A stretch of 64,000 nt of DNA from Clostridia bacterium (GCA_910575245.1 CAJTEN010000021.1:39299-103298), one strand, 5' to 3'. Counted from the stretch's first letter, positions 33,004 to 43,324 are shown. Notes: generated by a model not told the origin, from the sequence alone. Translations and numbers: made by a program.

Positions 33004-36000
33004 ATGAGTGAACTCAAAAAGTTATTTCGGGTGCAACGGATTCTTGCTATGGTGCTTGCGGTTACCTTGGCAATGACTTCAGTACCCGTGACGGCGCTGG
33101 CCGCTGAGCCGGATGACATTGACATTCAGCAGACGGCTCAGGACACAGACACGGAAGACGCTTCTGTGAAGGATGACGCGCAGGACGCGGACACAGAAGA
33201 TGGTTCTGTGCAGGATGACGCCCAAGCCGCCGGAGGAAGTTCGGCGGAGAATGACGTTCAAAATGCCGAGGACGATTCAGATCAGGATGATGTGTCAGGC
33301 AGGACGGGGGATTCTTTGGATCCCGATGTATCAACTGAAGGTGATGGCACACAGGTAACAGATCCTGCTTCTGATGCCAATCCGGAGGAAAAGGCTGATG
33401 TAGAATTAGGAGAGCCTGAATTCAAAGGAATTAAGGCACAGACTTCCAAGTATACGGCAGATGGTGTTTCACCGGTTGCCGATGAGACCGGCAAGAAACT
33501 GAGCATGGATTTTCTGAGCAATTACGTTGTTATAGTCAATGGGGAATCCAAGAGTTTGGTGTCTGTGTTGGATCCTGTTATTTCCACAATTACATATCAG
33601 TGGTTTGCAGGTGAAAGTGCGTTGGGAGAGCCGAAGAAGCTTAGTGAAGAGGGAAGCCTGCCGGTTGATGCAGGCAGCTATACGGTGAAATTAGTGCTTC
33701 CGGCTAAGGAGAATGAGTACAAAAGCGCAGAATTTGTATCTGGGTATGAGATTGCAAAATCCGATGTAACGGTATCCATAGGTACACCGGATATAGTACC
33801 TGTAGGTACAAAATGTTCAGAGGTGCCGATGCCATCTGTCGTTTCTGTAATAGCAGATAACGGCAAGAGTTTTACTTATGTAGTGGATGACAAGAGTACA
33901 GAGGCCAATGAAGCGGAGAATAACGAAGTAGAATTTGCTATGGTGATCAAAGATGCCACAACAGGCACAGTACTGCCGGGTGAGCAGACCTTGATGAAGA
34001 ATAGCGAATATGTTGTCAGTATGGTTCCTGCATTCGTTGGATCGAACAAAGATAAATATGAAAAGAACTATACTTGGAAGCGCTGCGATGAGCAGAAACT
34101 TCCGATGGGCAATTTAAAAGCAACCAGGCTTGTACTTACACCGGATGCATCCTATGGAGCCAAACCTGCGACAGTAGCGAATGATGATGATGAGCGTACC
34201 GTGCATATTATTGAGGCGGCATCTTTTACGAAGGAGATGCAGGAGCTTAAATATACGGCCGCGCTTGAGGCAGAAGACGGCAAGGATGAGCAAAATAAGC
34301 CGAAGTGGAAGACAATAGAGGGGCAGACCATCGGAGAATGGTATACAGCAGCTTCCTACAGTGAACCGTGGACAGAGAAGGATACAACATATTGCAGTCT
34401 GACACTGGGCAGCAAATTGGATACAGTTCCTGTGGTACCGGGGACATATGTATACAGAATCAGTTATGAGGGTGATAAGAAAGAATATGACGCATCCTAT
34501 GCTGATATCGTAGTTGTAGTTGCTGTAACGGAAATAATAGTGAGGCCTGCGGTGCCTGCCAATGTTGTATTTTATGACGGGCAGGAAGTAAAGGATGTGT
34601 TATCCCAGATTACTTATGAGTTGCCTTATGCGGATGGCAGAACAGAAAATGGGAAAGAATTGCTCTATCCGCAGAAATCCAACATGTGGGGAACATCTTA
34701 TGATGACAAGAATAAAACACAGCCTTATAAACCAGACTTTAAACTGATTGAAATTATAAAGGATAAGGACGGTAAGGAGACAAACCGCACTGTATATAGT
34801 TCAGACAGCAGCAACACATTAAAACTTGGGAATGACTATATTGTGCAATTTACCGGGCAGAAAAATGTGTATTATGCTTCGGGTAATCCGGCACCGTCTG
34901 TAGATATTAACGCTGGAGTGGATTCCATGGATCCTGCGACCTGTGGATTCAGGGTCAGGACTGATCAAAGCACTCTTGAAGCCGAAACAAATACCTGCAA
35001 ACTTGAGGTGGTGGCTAAAGACAAGGCAATTGATGTTACGGAGATTGAGAAGGCGGCGGCAGATAAGGCTAAAATGAGCTTGGAAAATGTCGGTGCGCTG
35101 GAAGGTGCATATACCAAGATATACGATGGAACAGATCTGTTTGAGTTCTATGCGGATTACAGGAAAGCGAAGCTTGTATCTGGAACCAGCAATTCCTATA
35201 GTGATTTCACCTACACATGGCAGAGGTCAATGGAGTTTGACTACGAGGATTTACTGGGAACACATCCGGAAGAGGGCGAGAATGTAGCAGATGTCAGTAA
35301 AGAAGACCTTGAAAATGGCATATGGGGTACAGTAAGCGTAGTTTCTCCACATAATGCCGGTATCTATCGTCTGCATATTACTTATCATAATTCCCGGTCT
35401 AAAGGCTTTGCGGATCCGGTAGATATGTATTTTGTGATCAAACCGCAGGAGATCACACTGACGTTTAATAAGACAGAATTGGTAGGAAACATTGGGAATG
35501 ATATCAATGACTTTATAACCAACCATGCACAGGAACTTAATGAAGGAACTATTGTTACACCATATAAGGATCAGCCAGCTAAAGCGGAGGATTGGAAGAA
35601 TAAGAATCTTCTTTCGGCAGCGGCAGATTATACATATCAGGTTAGTTGGGATTTCTACCAGAAAGTGAAGGAAACGAATGCGGATGGCCAGGAAATAGAT
35701 AAGTACACTCAGTATTTCGGCAGTCTCCAGAGTGGTGCGGAGTATTTTCTTGGCGTGAGCGATTTCGAGATGGGACGCTATAATCCTGAGAATAAATGGC
35801 TGATGGATTCCGATACTTTTAGCCATAATTACAGTGCGAAAACGGATATCTATATTCCTATTACAGTTAAGGATATGGGAACAGACGCAATTGTATTTGA
35901 CGGGATTACGACAACCGGTGGCAAAGTAGTCGAGAGAACAAAAACCTATGATGCTGAGACGATATTTGCCTTGATCAAAGATGACCTGGGAAGGCTTAAT

Positions 36001-39000
36001 GGGCCTGTGGCTATCAAGACTGATGCGGCCGGTGCAGAGACGAAAACTTCAGTTACTTTTGCAGAGGGCGAGTATGGGTTAATTTATACTGTCCAGTATA
36101 GCGGAAGCAATGAAATAAAGACATATAAGACACTTCCGACAGAAGAGACCGAGTGGGAGTGGGCGAAAAATGCCGGAACCTATATAATCAGCGTAAGTTT
36201 CGGCGGTAATGAAAAGTACAGTCCCCTGGCTCCTGTAAGATTGGCATCAATTACTGTAAATCAAAAGGAATTGATTTTCATGGTGCCTGAATTGACAGAG
36301 GAATTTACAGCGGGACAGGAGATTACAGATGTAATGGGTGCTGTGCATCGTGCTTTCAAACAGCAGGTGGTTGCGGGCGTGAAAGCGGTGGAAGGCGATA
36401 TTCCTGAAGCAGATAAGAAATATTTCACCAGAACAGAGATAAATGGTGCGACAGGTTTTCTGGCATGGTATGACGAGGAAGAGAAAAGTTTCGACATGCC
36501 GGAAGTAAAGGTGCGTGATAATGTAGATAATGCGGAATATGATTACGGTGATTATGGTGTTTTGCTGCGGGGGACGGGTAACGAGCGCTATAGCCTGATT
36601 GGCGATTATGCGGCCGAAGGGTATGATTATCTTACGGGCATCTGCGGCATTAACTACGCAATTACTGCGATAGAACCTGCTAAAGGAACACCGGTTAAAG
36701 TAGTGAGAGGTGCTTCTGCTGTAGCTATGGAAGAATACAGCGGTAAGAAAATCGATATCACAGACAACATAGAGACTCCGGAAGATGCAGCCGGAAGTAT
36801 TACTAAGGAGCACATTGTTACAATCCAGGATGGAATTGCATATTATAATGACATAAATGACGAGTTGGAAGAAGAAGGCAATATTGTCAAGATTCAGATC
36901 ACGGCTCCTGCAGAATACGGATCCAATTCCTCTTTCAGCTGGAATAAAGTGATTTATGAGCAAGCTATTAAGAACGCAGCGGGCGACAGGCTGATTGGTT
37001 CTATAGATTGCTCTGGCAAAACGCTCGAGTTTACATATGATGTTACAGTGCGTGACAAAGAAGAGATAGAAGATTTGGTATTCTGTATTCGCTGGGAAGA
37101 AGATTATAATGAGAGATTTGTCTTGAAATTCAGTGAGTCAGAGCTGTTGGGCAATTTGATGGATGCTGTGGCACCGAAGTCTTTGGCATTTAATGCGCCT
37201 CTTACCACTATGGTGGTAGGGCAGGAGCAGGAATTGGATGTTAAGATTCAGAAAGTACAGAATGCAGATATTATCTGTCTTGGCTACGCAGTGACTGCAG
37301 GCAAAGAATATGTACATGTTGATGAATTCGGTAAAGTGACGGCACTGAAGGATGGCGGCAAGGCAACTGTAGAAGTTTTCCCGATGCATTTGGCGGATGG
37401 GAAGAAGGTACGTATCGAGGGTGCGAAATCAGCAAAAACTAATATAACAGTCAAGAAAGTCAGTGCACCTAAAGTTACAAAAGTAACTCCGAAAGATACG
37501 TCCGTCACAATTGAGTATACGCTGCCGGCTGAGCAGGACGGCTTTCGCAGAGAGATTTATGTAGTAGAGGGCAAGAATGTTAAAGCTGATATCATAGAGA
37601 AGAAAGTCACTGATGAAATGAAGAATGAACAGTGGCAAGGTATCTTTGCTGTGTATCCCAAGTTTGTGAGTTATGACCAGGAATTGTCTAATAGAATTTA
37701 TGATAATAAGAAGGAAACCCATACGAACACAGTAAGGTTATCGATTCCAGGGTTGGAGCTGCAGAAAGACTATACGGTTTATGTGCGGAATGTCAGTGCC
37801 GTTCGCAGCTTTGCAGACGGCTGTCAGGTTAGTTTAAGCGCTGCGGGAACAGCCAAAAGCTTCAAAACTACACTGAAACATGTAAGCGACATCACGGCGC
37901 TGTTAGATGCTGAGCAGATTGTAAGCATTGATGATGAGAAGGTTGAAGAGACGCCTGCAGAGGATGAAATACGGGATGCGTACACAATCGGGTATGAGGT
38001 GCCGTTGGCAAAGCGAAACGTGCAGATTTCACTGGAAGGTTTGTTTGAAGATGTAGCCGGAGACCAAATATATGTACCCATTCCCTTTGCGGGATCAGAG
38101 GCAGCGGCTCTGAGACAGAGTTATGCAGAGCCGAAGATTGCATATTATTTCAAGGAGTATATATATGACGGGTATGATGCATACAGCGGTGACAAAATAA
38201 TTGAAGAGTGGGGATGCACAACGACCAGCAGCATTGCTGTTATTGACAAGAAAGGCAAGATCACACTGAAACAGCCTGGATGGGTTACTGTATGTGCAGT
38301 GGATACGGTATCCGGACGGTTGGCAAATGACGTTGAGATTCATATTACGGCGGAAGCAGACAGCATGAAGGCGAAGAATACTGTCATGCAGGTCGGACAG
38401 AGCATCCGTCTGGAGAATCTGATAGAGTATAAGCAGGGAAAGACAGTTTTGAACCAGCTTAATTATGATACTTATGGAAGGATTGACGTCAAGGCAGCTC
38501 AGGATTCCTTAAAGAACGCAGGTAAAGAAAGCAGCTTCAGTATTTCAGACAGCGGCTATCTGACAGCTTATGCAAAGGATTCTATGAAACTCACATTGAA
38601 AGATACAGTACTTAATACGTCTGTAATAGTGAATATTACTGCTAAGGAATTAGCTGCAGTCAAGAATTTGAAGGCTGTGAACATAATCGATAATCGTTTC
38701 GATGTTCAATTTGAGATGAACCCCTATGCAGAAGCGTACCGAATTGAGATACTGGATGCCAAGAAGATAATCAGGAGTATCTATGCGGAGAACATTCCAT
38801 TCAGAAGTGGAAGTGGAATATATTATGGATGGACAGATGACGATTGGGGCAATGACGATGAATGGGATTATGATGATAACTGGACGCATAATTCCGAACA
38901 TTTTGTTAAGAAGGATGGGTTATGCCGTGCCGACAAGATTAACGGCAAATGGATATTCTCTTATAGAATTGACCGTTTGACGCAGACATCCAAGTACAAC

Positions 39001-41934
39001 ATTAGAGTGACGGCATTGTTTGGAGAGGCGACTTCTAAAACTGTCAAGAAGGCAGCGGCTACAACCAAGCTTCCTGCATGTGATACAGCTGTATCGGGTA
39101 AGCTTGAAACAGGTAAAACATACAATGAAGGACTGAATGTTTCCAGAATATCTTTTGTATCCGGTAATACCTATAGTATAGAACTGAGAAATAGAGGTGA
39201 CATTAAGCTCAACTCAAAGGCACGAATAGCTGGTACGGATACGCTTACATGGAGTAGCAGCGATAAAAAGACAGCGACTGTTACAGCAACATCCGGCGGC
39301 TACAGTGCAACACTTAAAGCTTTGAAGGCCGGCAAGACAGTGATTGAGGTCAGGTCTAAAGTTCTGAAGGGTGTTATTGCCAGAGTGACGGTTACGGTTT
39401 CTGCAGTGGGCGATGCCTATAAAGGCAGAGATTATTACGGTGATAATGAAGACTTGCGTGATGATCAAAATGATGAAAAGAAAGATGCAATAACAGAATT
39501 GGCCATCGGCGTTGCAGAGCCTGTGGAATTGAGTGCAGGACAGAGTAAGAGCTTCAAAGTCACATTAACAGAGGAAGGGAGTTATGCTGCTTATATAATT
39601 GAGAATGGAAAGAAAGAGGAATGGGATACCTGTATCAACAGAAGCAAACAACCTTATGAATGGTTCTTTGATATTTCCGGAGAGTTCACAGGCAGCGTAA
39701 TTGTAGAAAAAACTGGTAATGCCGCTCCTGAGGACATTAAGAACAGGACCGTTCTTAAATTAAACGAAACATTGCCCCAGACTCGAAACCGCCAGTGGTA
39801 TGTATTTACGGCGCCAAATGACGGGCTGTATGGATTTAAGCAGGAAGGCAAATCGGTTCAAGGTGTATTCAGCGTTTACAAACAGAGTACGGATAAGGAA
39901 AGCGGATCTAATACAACGGATGCAGAACTGCAAAAATATTTCTATGAACTGAAAAAAGGGGATGTAGTATATCTTCAGGCGAATGGAAATTATCCTTCAA
40001 TACAGATTGTGGAAGCGAAGTTTGAAGTTCTTACAGCGGGGGTTTCAGCGACAGTATCTGCTGGAAATGAGAAATGGTTTGAGTTTACACCTGCGGAAAT
40101 GGATCAATATGAGTTCAGATTGTCAGATCTTGTGGATCAAACATTCTGTAACGAGGTATTTACGGGTAAGAACTTAATATATTATCTTGACAGTCAAACA
40201 TCTGAACATGTATTCGCCGGTATATTAAATTCGAAAGTATATGTTAGAATTAATAATTGGCAGAACAGAGCGCTTACTCTTCAGGTAAATAAGAAGGAAG
40301 CCTTCCGGAAATTTGGCGAGGATGGTTCCTGTATGGTCAGTGAATATGCATTCAGCCGAAATGATGACTATTTGTATCTTAATTATAAGGTACAGGCTGA
40401 CGGTTTCTATACGTTCTCTTATGAGGCGGCAGAAAGCGGTATCGATGGATATGCGGTGCTGTATCCGGCCGGTAATATGGATAGTTCTATAGGAAGTATG
40501 TCTGTTGTTAGTAACGGAACAGATAAGATTGAAAGGAAGTATCTGTCTAAAGATGAAGAAGTTTGTCTGAAGATACGTCCAAATGGTATACCTGCAACAT
40601 GGACTAACATTAAATTCACTGCAGCAAAAACCGAGGAGGCTCCTGCGGAACTTCAGGCAGGAGGTGAAGCGGTGCCGGGAACGGTATCAAGCGACACGAT
40701 GGTATGGTATTCTTTTACTGCATTGGAAGAAGGCAGATATACGGTTGTATTCCCTAAAATGGAGAATAGCACCGGCTCAATAAGGAGTACTCTTTATGAA
40801 GATATTAATTCATCTGCTGGAACGCCAAAAGATATAGATTTGGCAAATGGTGGTTATATGAGTACGATTTCTCTTAATGCCGGAGCGAAGAGATTCATTA
40901 AGGTGGAGTCTGACTCGGAACAAGCGTTCAAGATTAGGGTTGAGAAAGCATCTTCTGATAAGGCTGTAACAACTACAACTCCGGTAGATTTAACAGAAGT
41001 TGAAAACTGGGTATCTTTTACGGCAGATGCAGATGGGTATTATGAGTTCACCGTAACAGCTAAAGCAGGTAATATAAGGACTTATATATACGCATATGAG
41101 AATGCGTACGATGCAGCAGATATTGCATCCGGCAGCCCTCTTAAGGCAGCGTTGGCTCAGGGCGAAACAATCTGGCTGAAAATAGTAGCTAATGCATTAT
41201 TGGCTGACACATCCAATGCTGATCAATTGATGGTTCAAAAGCTGAGAGAGGTCAGGGTTTTCCATATTACGGAGGACAGTTCAGGCACATTGGGTGAAGT
41301 TGCAACTGTTGAGGATAGCGGTAATCATTATGCACTTGTGAAAATTATTGCGGACACAGAGGGAAGATATACAATTTCCTGCTCTAACAGTAATATAAGC
41401 AGTATAGCTCTCTACACAAACCCTGCATTGTCAGGTTACGGAAGTATAATAGATTCGAATAGCGAGGGTGTGTATTCTGTTCAGCGCAATATGAAGGCGG
41501 GAGAAGCGATATATCTGAAGCTGACAGCCAGCCAAGAGGTTACAGGAATAGGCCTGAATGTGAAAAGTGCATTTACACGGCTGCTCGGTCAGGTAGATGT
41601 GCAGAGCGGTATGTATCAATGGCTTGAGTTTACGGCTCCGTCAGCAGGGAATTATTTGTTCTATTCTACGAATAACAGCGGGGATCCAAAAGCATGGTTT
41701 TTTACAAGTAAAGACATTGGAGACAATGCTGGGAGCTCAGATCTAAATCAGAGTGCTGATTTGGGTTATGATGATGATGGTAATGAAGTAGATATGAGCG
41801 GAATTGAAGTCAATGGTAGTAACAATTTCGCAAAAGTTTTATCTTTGTCTGCGGGAGATACGATTTATTTGGCGGTGGGTTATTATAATCTTAGCAGTCC
41901 CATGTCATGTGATGTATACGTTATGGCACAATAG
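33004..41934 (+). CDS. Giant secreted multidomain surface protein
   Basis: 2976 residues. Signal peptide MSELKKLFRVQRILAMVLAV through VTALAAEP. Residues ~33-115 are an acidic repeat-like stretch (DTEDASVKDDAQDAD, DTEDGSVQDDAQ). Residues ~200-1080 hold at least four Ig-like MBG-type ends of the pattern AGxYxxxxxYxGxxxY, spaced 250-300 residues (AGSYTVKLVLPAKENEYKSA, GTYVYRISYEGDKKEYDASY, AGIYRLHITYHNSRS, AGTYIISVSFGGNEKYSPL). Next are a Big_2-like domain near 1400, an FN3-like domain near 1490, further Big_2-like domains near 1790 and 2045-2135 (WSSSDKKTATVTA, GKTVIEVRSK), then repeated beta modules resembling pre-peptidase C-terminal domains (WYSFTALEEGRYTVVF, WLEFTAPSAGNYLFYS). No LPxTG, SLH or choline-binding anchor is seen. 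I chose the ATG at 33004, which follows AGGAGG; an upstream ATG at 32983 contains that site. Probable adhesin or matrix protein. Confidence 0.85.
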   Translation: MSELKKLFRVQRILAMVLAVTLAMTSVPVTALAAEPDDIDIQQTAQDTDTEDASVKDDAQDADTEDGSVQDDAQAAGGSSAENDVQNAEDDSDQDDVSGRTGDSLDPDVSTEGDGTQVTDPASDANPEEKADVELGEPEFKGIKAQTSKYTADGVSPVADETGKKLSMDFLSNYVVIVNGESKSLVSVLDPVISTITYQWFAGESALGEPKKLSEEGSLPVDAGSYTVKLVLPAKENEYKSAEFVSGYEIAKSDVTVSIGTPDIVPVGTKCSEVPMPSVVSVIADNGKSFTYVVDDKSTEANEAENNEVEFAMVIKDATTGTVLPGEQTLMKNSEYVVSMVPAFVGSNKDKYEKNYTWKRCDEQKLPMGNLKATRLVLTPDASYGAKPATVANDDDERTVHIIEAASFTKEMQELKYTAALEAEDGKDEQNKPKWKTIEGQTIGEWYTAASYSEPWTEKDTTYCSLTLGSKLDTVPVVPGTYVYRISYEGDKKEYDASYADIVVVVAVTEIIVRPAVPANVVFYDGQEVKDVLSQITYELPYADGRTENGKELLYPQKSNMWGTSYDDKNKTQPYKPDFKLIEIIKDKDGKETNRTVYSSDSSNTLKLGNDYIVQFTGQKNVYYASGNPAPSVDINAGVDSMDPATCGFRVRTDQSTLEAETNTCKLEVVAKDKAIDVTEIEKAAADKAKMSLENVGALEGAYTKIYDGTDLFEFYADYRKAKLVSGTSNSYSDFTYTWQRSMEFDYEDLLGTHPEEGENVADVSKEDLENGIWGTVSVVSPHNAGIYRLHITYHNSRSKGFADPVDMYFVIKPQEITLTFNKTELVGNIGNDINDFITNHAQELNEGTIVTPYKDQPAKAEDWKNKNLLSAAADYTYQVSWDFYQKVKETNADGQEIDKYTQYFGSLQSGAEYFLGVSDFEMGRYNPENKWLMDSDTFSHNYSAKTDIYIPITVKDMGTDAIVFDGITTTGGKVVERTKTYDAETIFALIKDDLGRLNGPVAIKTDAAGAETKTSVTFAEGEYGLIYTVQYSGSNEIKTYKTLPTEETEWEWAKNAGTYIISVSFGGNEKYSPLAPVRLASITVNQKELIFMVPELTEEFTAGQEITDVMGAVHRAFKQQVVAGVKAVEGDIPEADKKYFTRTEINGATGFLAWYDEEEKSFDMPEVKVRDNVDNAEYDYGDYGVLLRGTGNERYSLIGDYAAEGYDYLTGICGINYAITAIEPAKGTPVKVVRGASAVAMEEYSGKKIDITDNIETPEDAAGSITKEHIVTIQDGIAYYNDINDELEEEGNIVKIQITAPAEYGSNSSFSWNKVIYEQAIKNAAGDRLIGSIDCSGKTLEFTYDVTVRDKEEIEDLVFCIRWEEDYNERFVLKFSESELLGNLMDAVAPKSLAFNAPLTTMVVGQEQELDVKIQKVQNADIICLGYAVTAGKEYVHVDEFGKVTALKDGGKATVEVFPMHLADGKKVRIEGAKSAKTNITVKKVSAPKVTKVTPKDTSVTIEYTLPAEQDGFRREIYVVEGKNVKADIIEKKVTDEMKNEQWQGIFAVYPKFVSYDQELSNRIYDNKKETHTNTVRLSIPGLELQKDYTVYVRNVSAVRSFADGCQVSLSAAGTAKSFKTTLKHVSDITALLDAEQIVSIDDEKVEETPAEDEIRDAYTIGYEVPLAKRNVQISLEGLFEDVAGDQIYVPIPFAGSEAAALRQSYAEPKIAYYFKEYIYDGYDAYSGDKIIEEWGCTTTSSIAVIDKKGKITLKQPGWVTVCAVDTVSGRLANDVEIHITAEADSMKAKNTVMQVGQSIRLENLIEYKQGKTVLNQLNYDTYGRIDVKAAQDSLKNAGKESSFSISDSGYLTAYAKDSMKLTLKDTVLNTSVIVNITAKELAAVKNLKAVNIIDNRFDVQFEMNPYAEAYRIEILDAKKIIRSIYAENIPFRSGSGIYYGWTDDDWGNDDEWDYDDNWTHNSEHFVKKDGLCRADKINGKWIFSYRIDRLTQTSKYNIRVTALFGEATSKTVKKAAATTKLPACDTAVSGKLETGKTYNEGLNVSRISFVSGNTYSIELRNRGDIKLNSKARIAGTDTLTWSSSDKKTATVTATSGGYSATLKALKAGKTVIEVRSKVLKGVIARVTVTVSAVGDAYKGRDYYGDNEDLRDDQNDEKKDAITELAIGVAEPVELSAGQSKSFKVTLTEEGSYAAYIIENGKKEEWDTCINRSKQPYEWFFDISGEFTGSVIVEKTGNAAPEDIKNRTVLKLNETLPQTRNRQWYVFTAPNDGLYGFKQEGKSVQGVFSVYKQSTDKESGSNTTDAELQKYFYELKKGDVVYLQANGNYPSIQIVEAKFEVLTAGVSATVSAGNEKWFEFTPAEMDQYEFRLSDLVDQTFCNEVFTGKNLIYYLDSQTSEHVFAGILNSKVYVRINNWQNRALTLQVNKKEAFRKFGEDGSCMVSEYAFSRNDDYLYLNYKVQADGFYTFSYEAAESGIDGYAVLYPAGNMDSSIGSMSVVSNGTDKIERKYLSKDEEVCLKIRPNGIPATWTNIKFTAAKTEEAPAELQAGGEAVPGTVSSDTMVWYSFTALEEGRYTVVFPKMENSTGSIRSTLYEDINSSAGTPKDIDLANGGYMSTISLNAGAKRFIKVESDSEQAFKIRVEKASSDKAVTTTTPVDLTEVENWVSFTADADGYYEFTVTAKAGNIRTYIYAYENAYDAADIASGSPLKAALAQGETIWLKIVANALLADTSNADQLMVQKLREVRVFHITEDSSGTLGEVATVEDSGNHYALVKIIADTEGRYTISCSNSNISSIALYTNPALSGYGSIIDSNSEGVYSVQRNMKAGEAIYLKLTASQEVTGIGLNVKSAFTRLLGQVDVQSGMYQWLEFTAPSAGNYLFYSTNNSGDPKAWFFTSKDIGDNAGSSDLNQSADLGYDDDGNEVDMSGIEVNGSNNFAKVLSLSAGDTIYLAVGYYNLSSPMSCDVYVMAQ

Positions 41935-42046
41935 TGACTTAGTTTTCTTTCGTGGATATCTTAATGAATGTGTCTGGCTTGTGTGATATTGCGTTATATC
42001 TTTAGTGTCAAATAGAGACAGGCATAGTTTACACAGTATAATATGT

Positions 42047-42094
42047 GAGACAGAGGCAGCGCTGGTGACTGGATTCCCGGCGCTGTCTCATTTT
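42047..42094 (+). terminator. Terminator after the giant gene
   Basis: AGCGCTGG pairs with CCGGCGCT, extended by GAGAC/GTCTC with a bulge, followed by attttg. About 110 bases after the stop. Confidence 0.55.
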
Positions 42095-42106
42095 GTCTGT
42101 TTGTAG

Positions 42107-42410
42107 GAAAATCCAAAAGTTTAGATTTTCCCACAAATCCAAACTTAGGAGAAATCCAAACTTTCCTCTGTAAATCCTTTATTCAAGGCATTTTCTGATA
42201 AAAAAGTTTGGATTTTGTTTTGTACTTCTCTTGTCAGAAATGAGAATAAATTGATCGAAACAGAGTTAAATAGCAATGTTTTACGCATTTTGTCGTAATT
42301 GAAGTATTGCACTTTGTGAAACGAAATCCAAACTTTTTCCGGCAAGAATCCCCAATTATCAAGCCGTTTTCAGAAAAGTTTGGATTTTATATAAGTTTGG
42401 ATTTGTAGGA
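42107..42410. repeat. Mirror-symmetric array of six AAATCCAAACTT 12-mers (MITE-like)
   Basis: Six exact copies: forward at 42135, 42152 and 42324, reverse (AAGTTTGGATTT) at 42204, 42376 and 42393. The array is an inverted repeat about position 42269.5: spacings of 17 and 52 bases on the left are repeated exactly on the right. The DNA between the 12-mers is much less similar between the arms. An imperfect related palindrome (GAAAATC...GATTTTC, 42107-42130) lies just outside, and the right end reads atttgtagga as the left edge reads ttgtagga. A 66-codon minus-strand frame inside has no supported function. Confidence 0.8.
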
Positions 42411-42415
42411 CTATG

Positions 42416-42504
42416 TACAATCTAATAATTGATGAAGAGACCATATACCGCTACAGTAGTGAGTCGGTACTTCATAGTGCAGGGCTGATTTGAGCCGGAT
42501 AATT
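42416..42504 (+). pseudogene. Direct repeat, copy 2: relic of the lipoprotein 3' end
   Basis: Encodes YNLIIDEETIYRYSSESVLH and SAGLI before a TGA, matching YNLVVDEETVYCYSSESVLQ at the end of the lipoprotein at 32338-32727. The similarity continues 11 bases past the stop. No start or signal peptide. It directly abuts the right edge of the 12-mer array. Confidence 0.8.
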
Positions 42505-42553
42505 GAAGACAGCCCGGCGCATAGAAGATTCACAGGGGGAGGACGGCGCAGAT

Positions 42554-42649
42554 ATGTTTTCGGACAGGCGGAAAGGAATTTTTGCCCTTATCAGTGATAA
42601 AGATGAGGGACTGTTCAGTGCCTTGGGAGTAGACCTATTACGTAATTAG
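42554..42649 (+). other. 31-codon ORF of uncertain status
   Basis: ATG at 42554 after GGGGGAGGACGG, a plausible ribosome-binding site, encoding MFSDRRKGIFALISD and then KDEGLFSALGVDLLRN. No family recognised. It may be the start of a deleted gene, as the frame ends just before the restriction island. Confidence 0.3.
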
Positions 42650-42663
42650 TTCCGCTTTTGTGT

Positions 42664-43137
42664 CTAAATATAAATATTGTCCTCTTGTAGTTCCGGAATA
42701 TTTTCGTTCTCGTCAATAAATTTATTGCTCCATATAGTTTCTTCAATGACCTTTAAACATTCATCAGTATGTTTTTTTATGTCTTGTCCCCAGAAATGTA
42801 TGACTGTGTAACCGAGGAAAAGGAGTTTTTTATCATTTTCCCAATCACGCGTACGGTTCCGTTCGATTTTTTTGATCCAGTAATCAGGATTTTTGCCTTT
42901 TTCAAGACGAAGTTTTAAGATTTCCCAATCCTTTCCATGAAAAAATTCGCTGTCACAGAAAATGGCTATTTTATGTTTTGTTATTACGATATCAGGAGAA
43001 CCGGGTAGAACTTTATAGTTTTTCCGGTAACGGTACCCCTTCTGCCATAGTGCCTTGCGGAGTTGTAATTCTATAGATGTATCCTGGCTGTGTATTTTGC
43101 TCATATTTTTGGATATAGTTGCAGAATCTCTTTCCAT
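42664..43137 (-). CDS. vsr: Very short patch repair endonuclease Vsr
   Basis: 157 residues. It nicks 5' of the T in T:G mismatches that arise when 5-methylcytosine deaminates, protecting the sites methylated by the adjacent methyltransferase. Conserved regions: SKIHSQDTSIELQLRKALWQKGYRYRK, LPGSPDIVITKHKIAIFCD (catalytic Asp), FFHG, WIKKIERNRTRD and VIHFWGQDI. AAGGAT site upstream of the ATG at 43137. Divergent from the methyltransferase gene. Confidence 0.93.
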   Translation of the reverse strand: MERDSATISKNMSKIHSQDTSIELQLRKALWQKGYRYRKNYKVLPGSPDIVITKHKIAIFCDSEFFHGKDWEILKLRLEKGKNPDYWIKKIERNRTRDWENDKKLLFLGYTVIHFWGQDIKKHTDECLKVIEETIWSNKFIDENENIPELQEDNIYI

Positions 43138-43324
43138 ATATTTTTATCCTTATATATTTGATTAATGCCTAACTATGGGCATATTTTATCAGAACATGCT
43201 ATGGATAGCAAGTATAAAGGGAGTTGCAATAAGGAGAAAATCTAATGATATAGTGAGAAATGCCTTGCGGAGGGTGCCTGAGTGTGGTAAGGTATGGAAT
43301 AGATGATTATTGGGAGGAATATAT

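Noticed and set aside
42145..42345. 66-codon minus-strand ORF inside the 12-mer array
   Set aside because: No convincing ribosome-binding site and its sequence is largely dictated by the inverted repeats; reported only as part of the repeat.
42107..42410. CRISPR array
   Set aside because: Repeats are only 12 bases, occur in both orientations with symmetric unequal spacing, and there are no cas genes.
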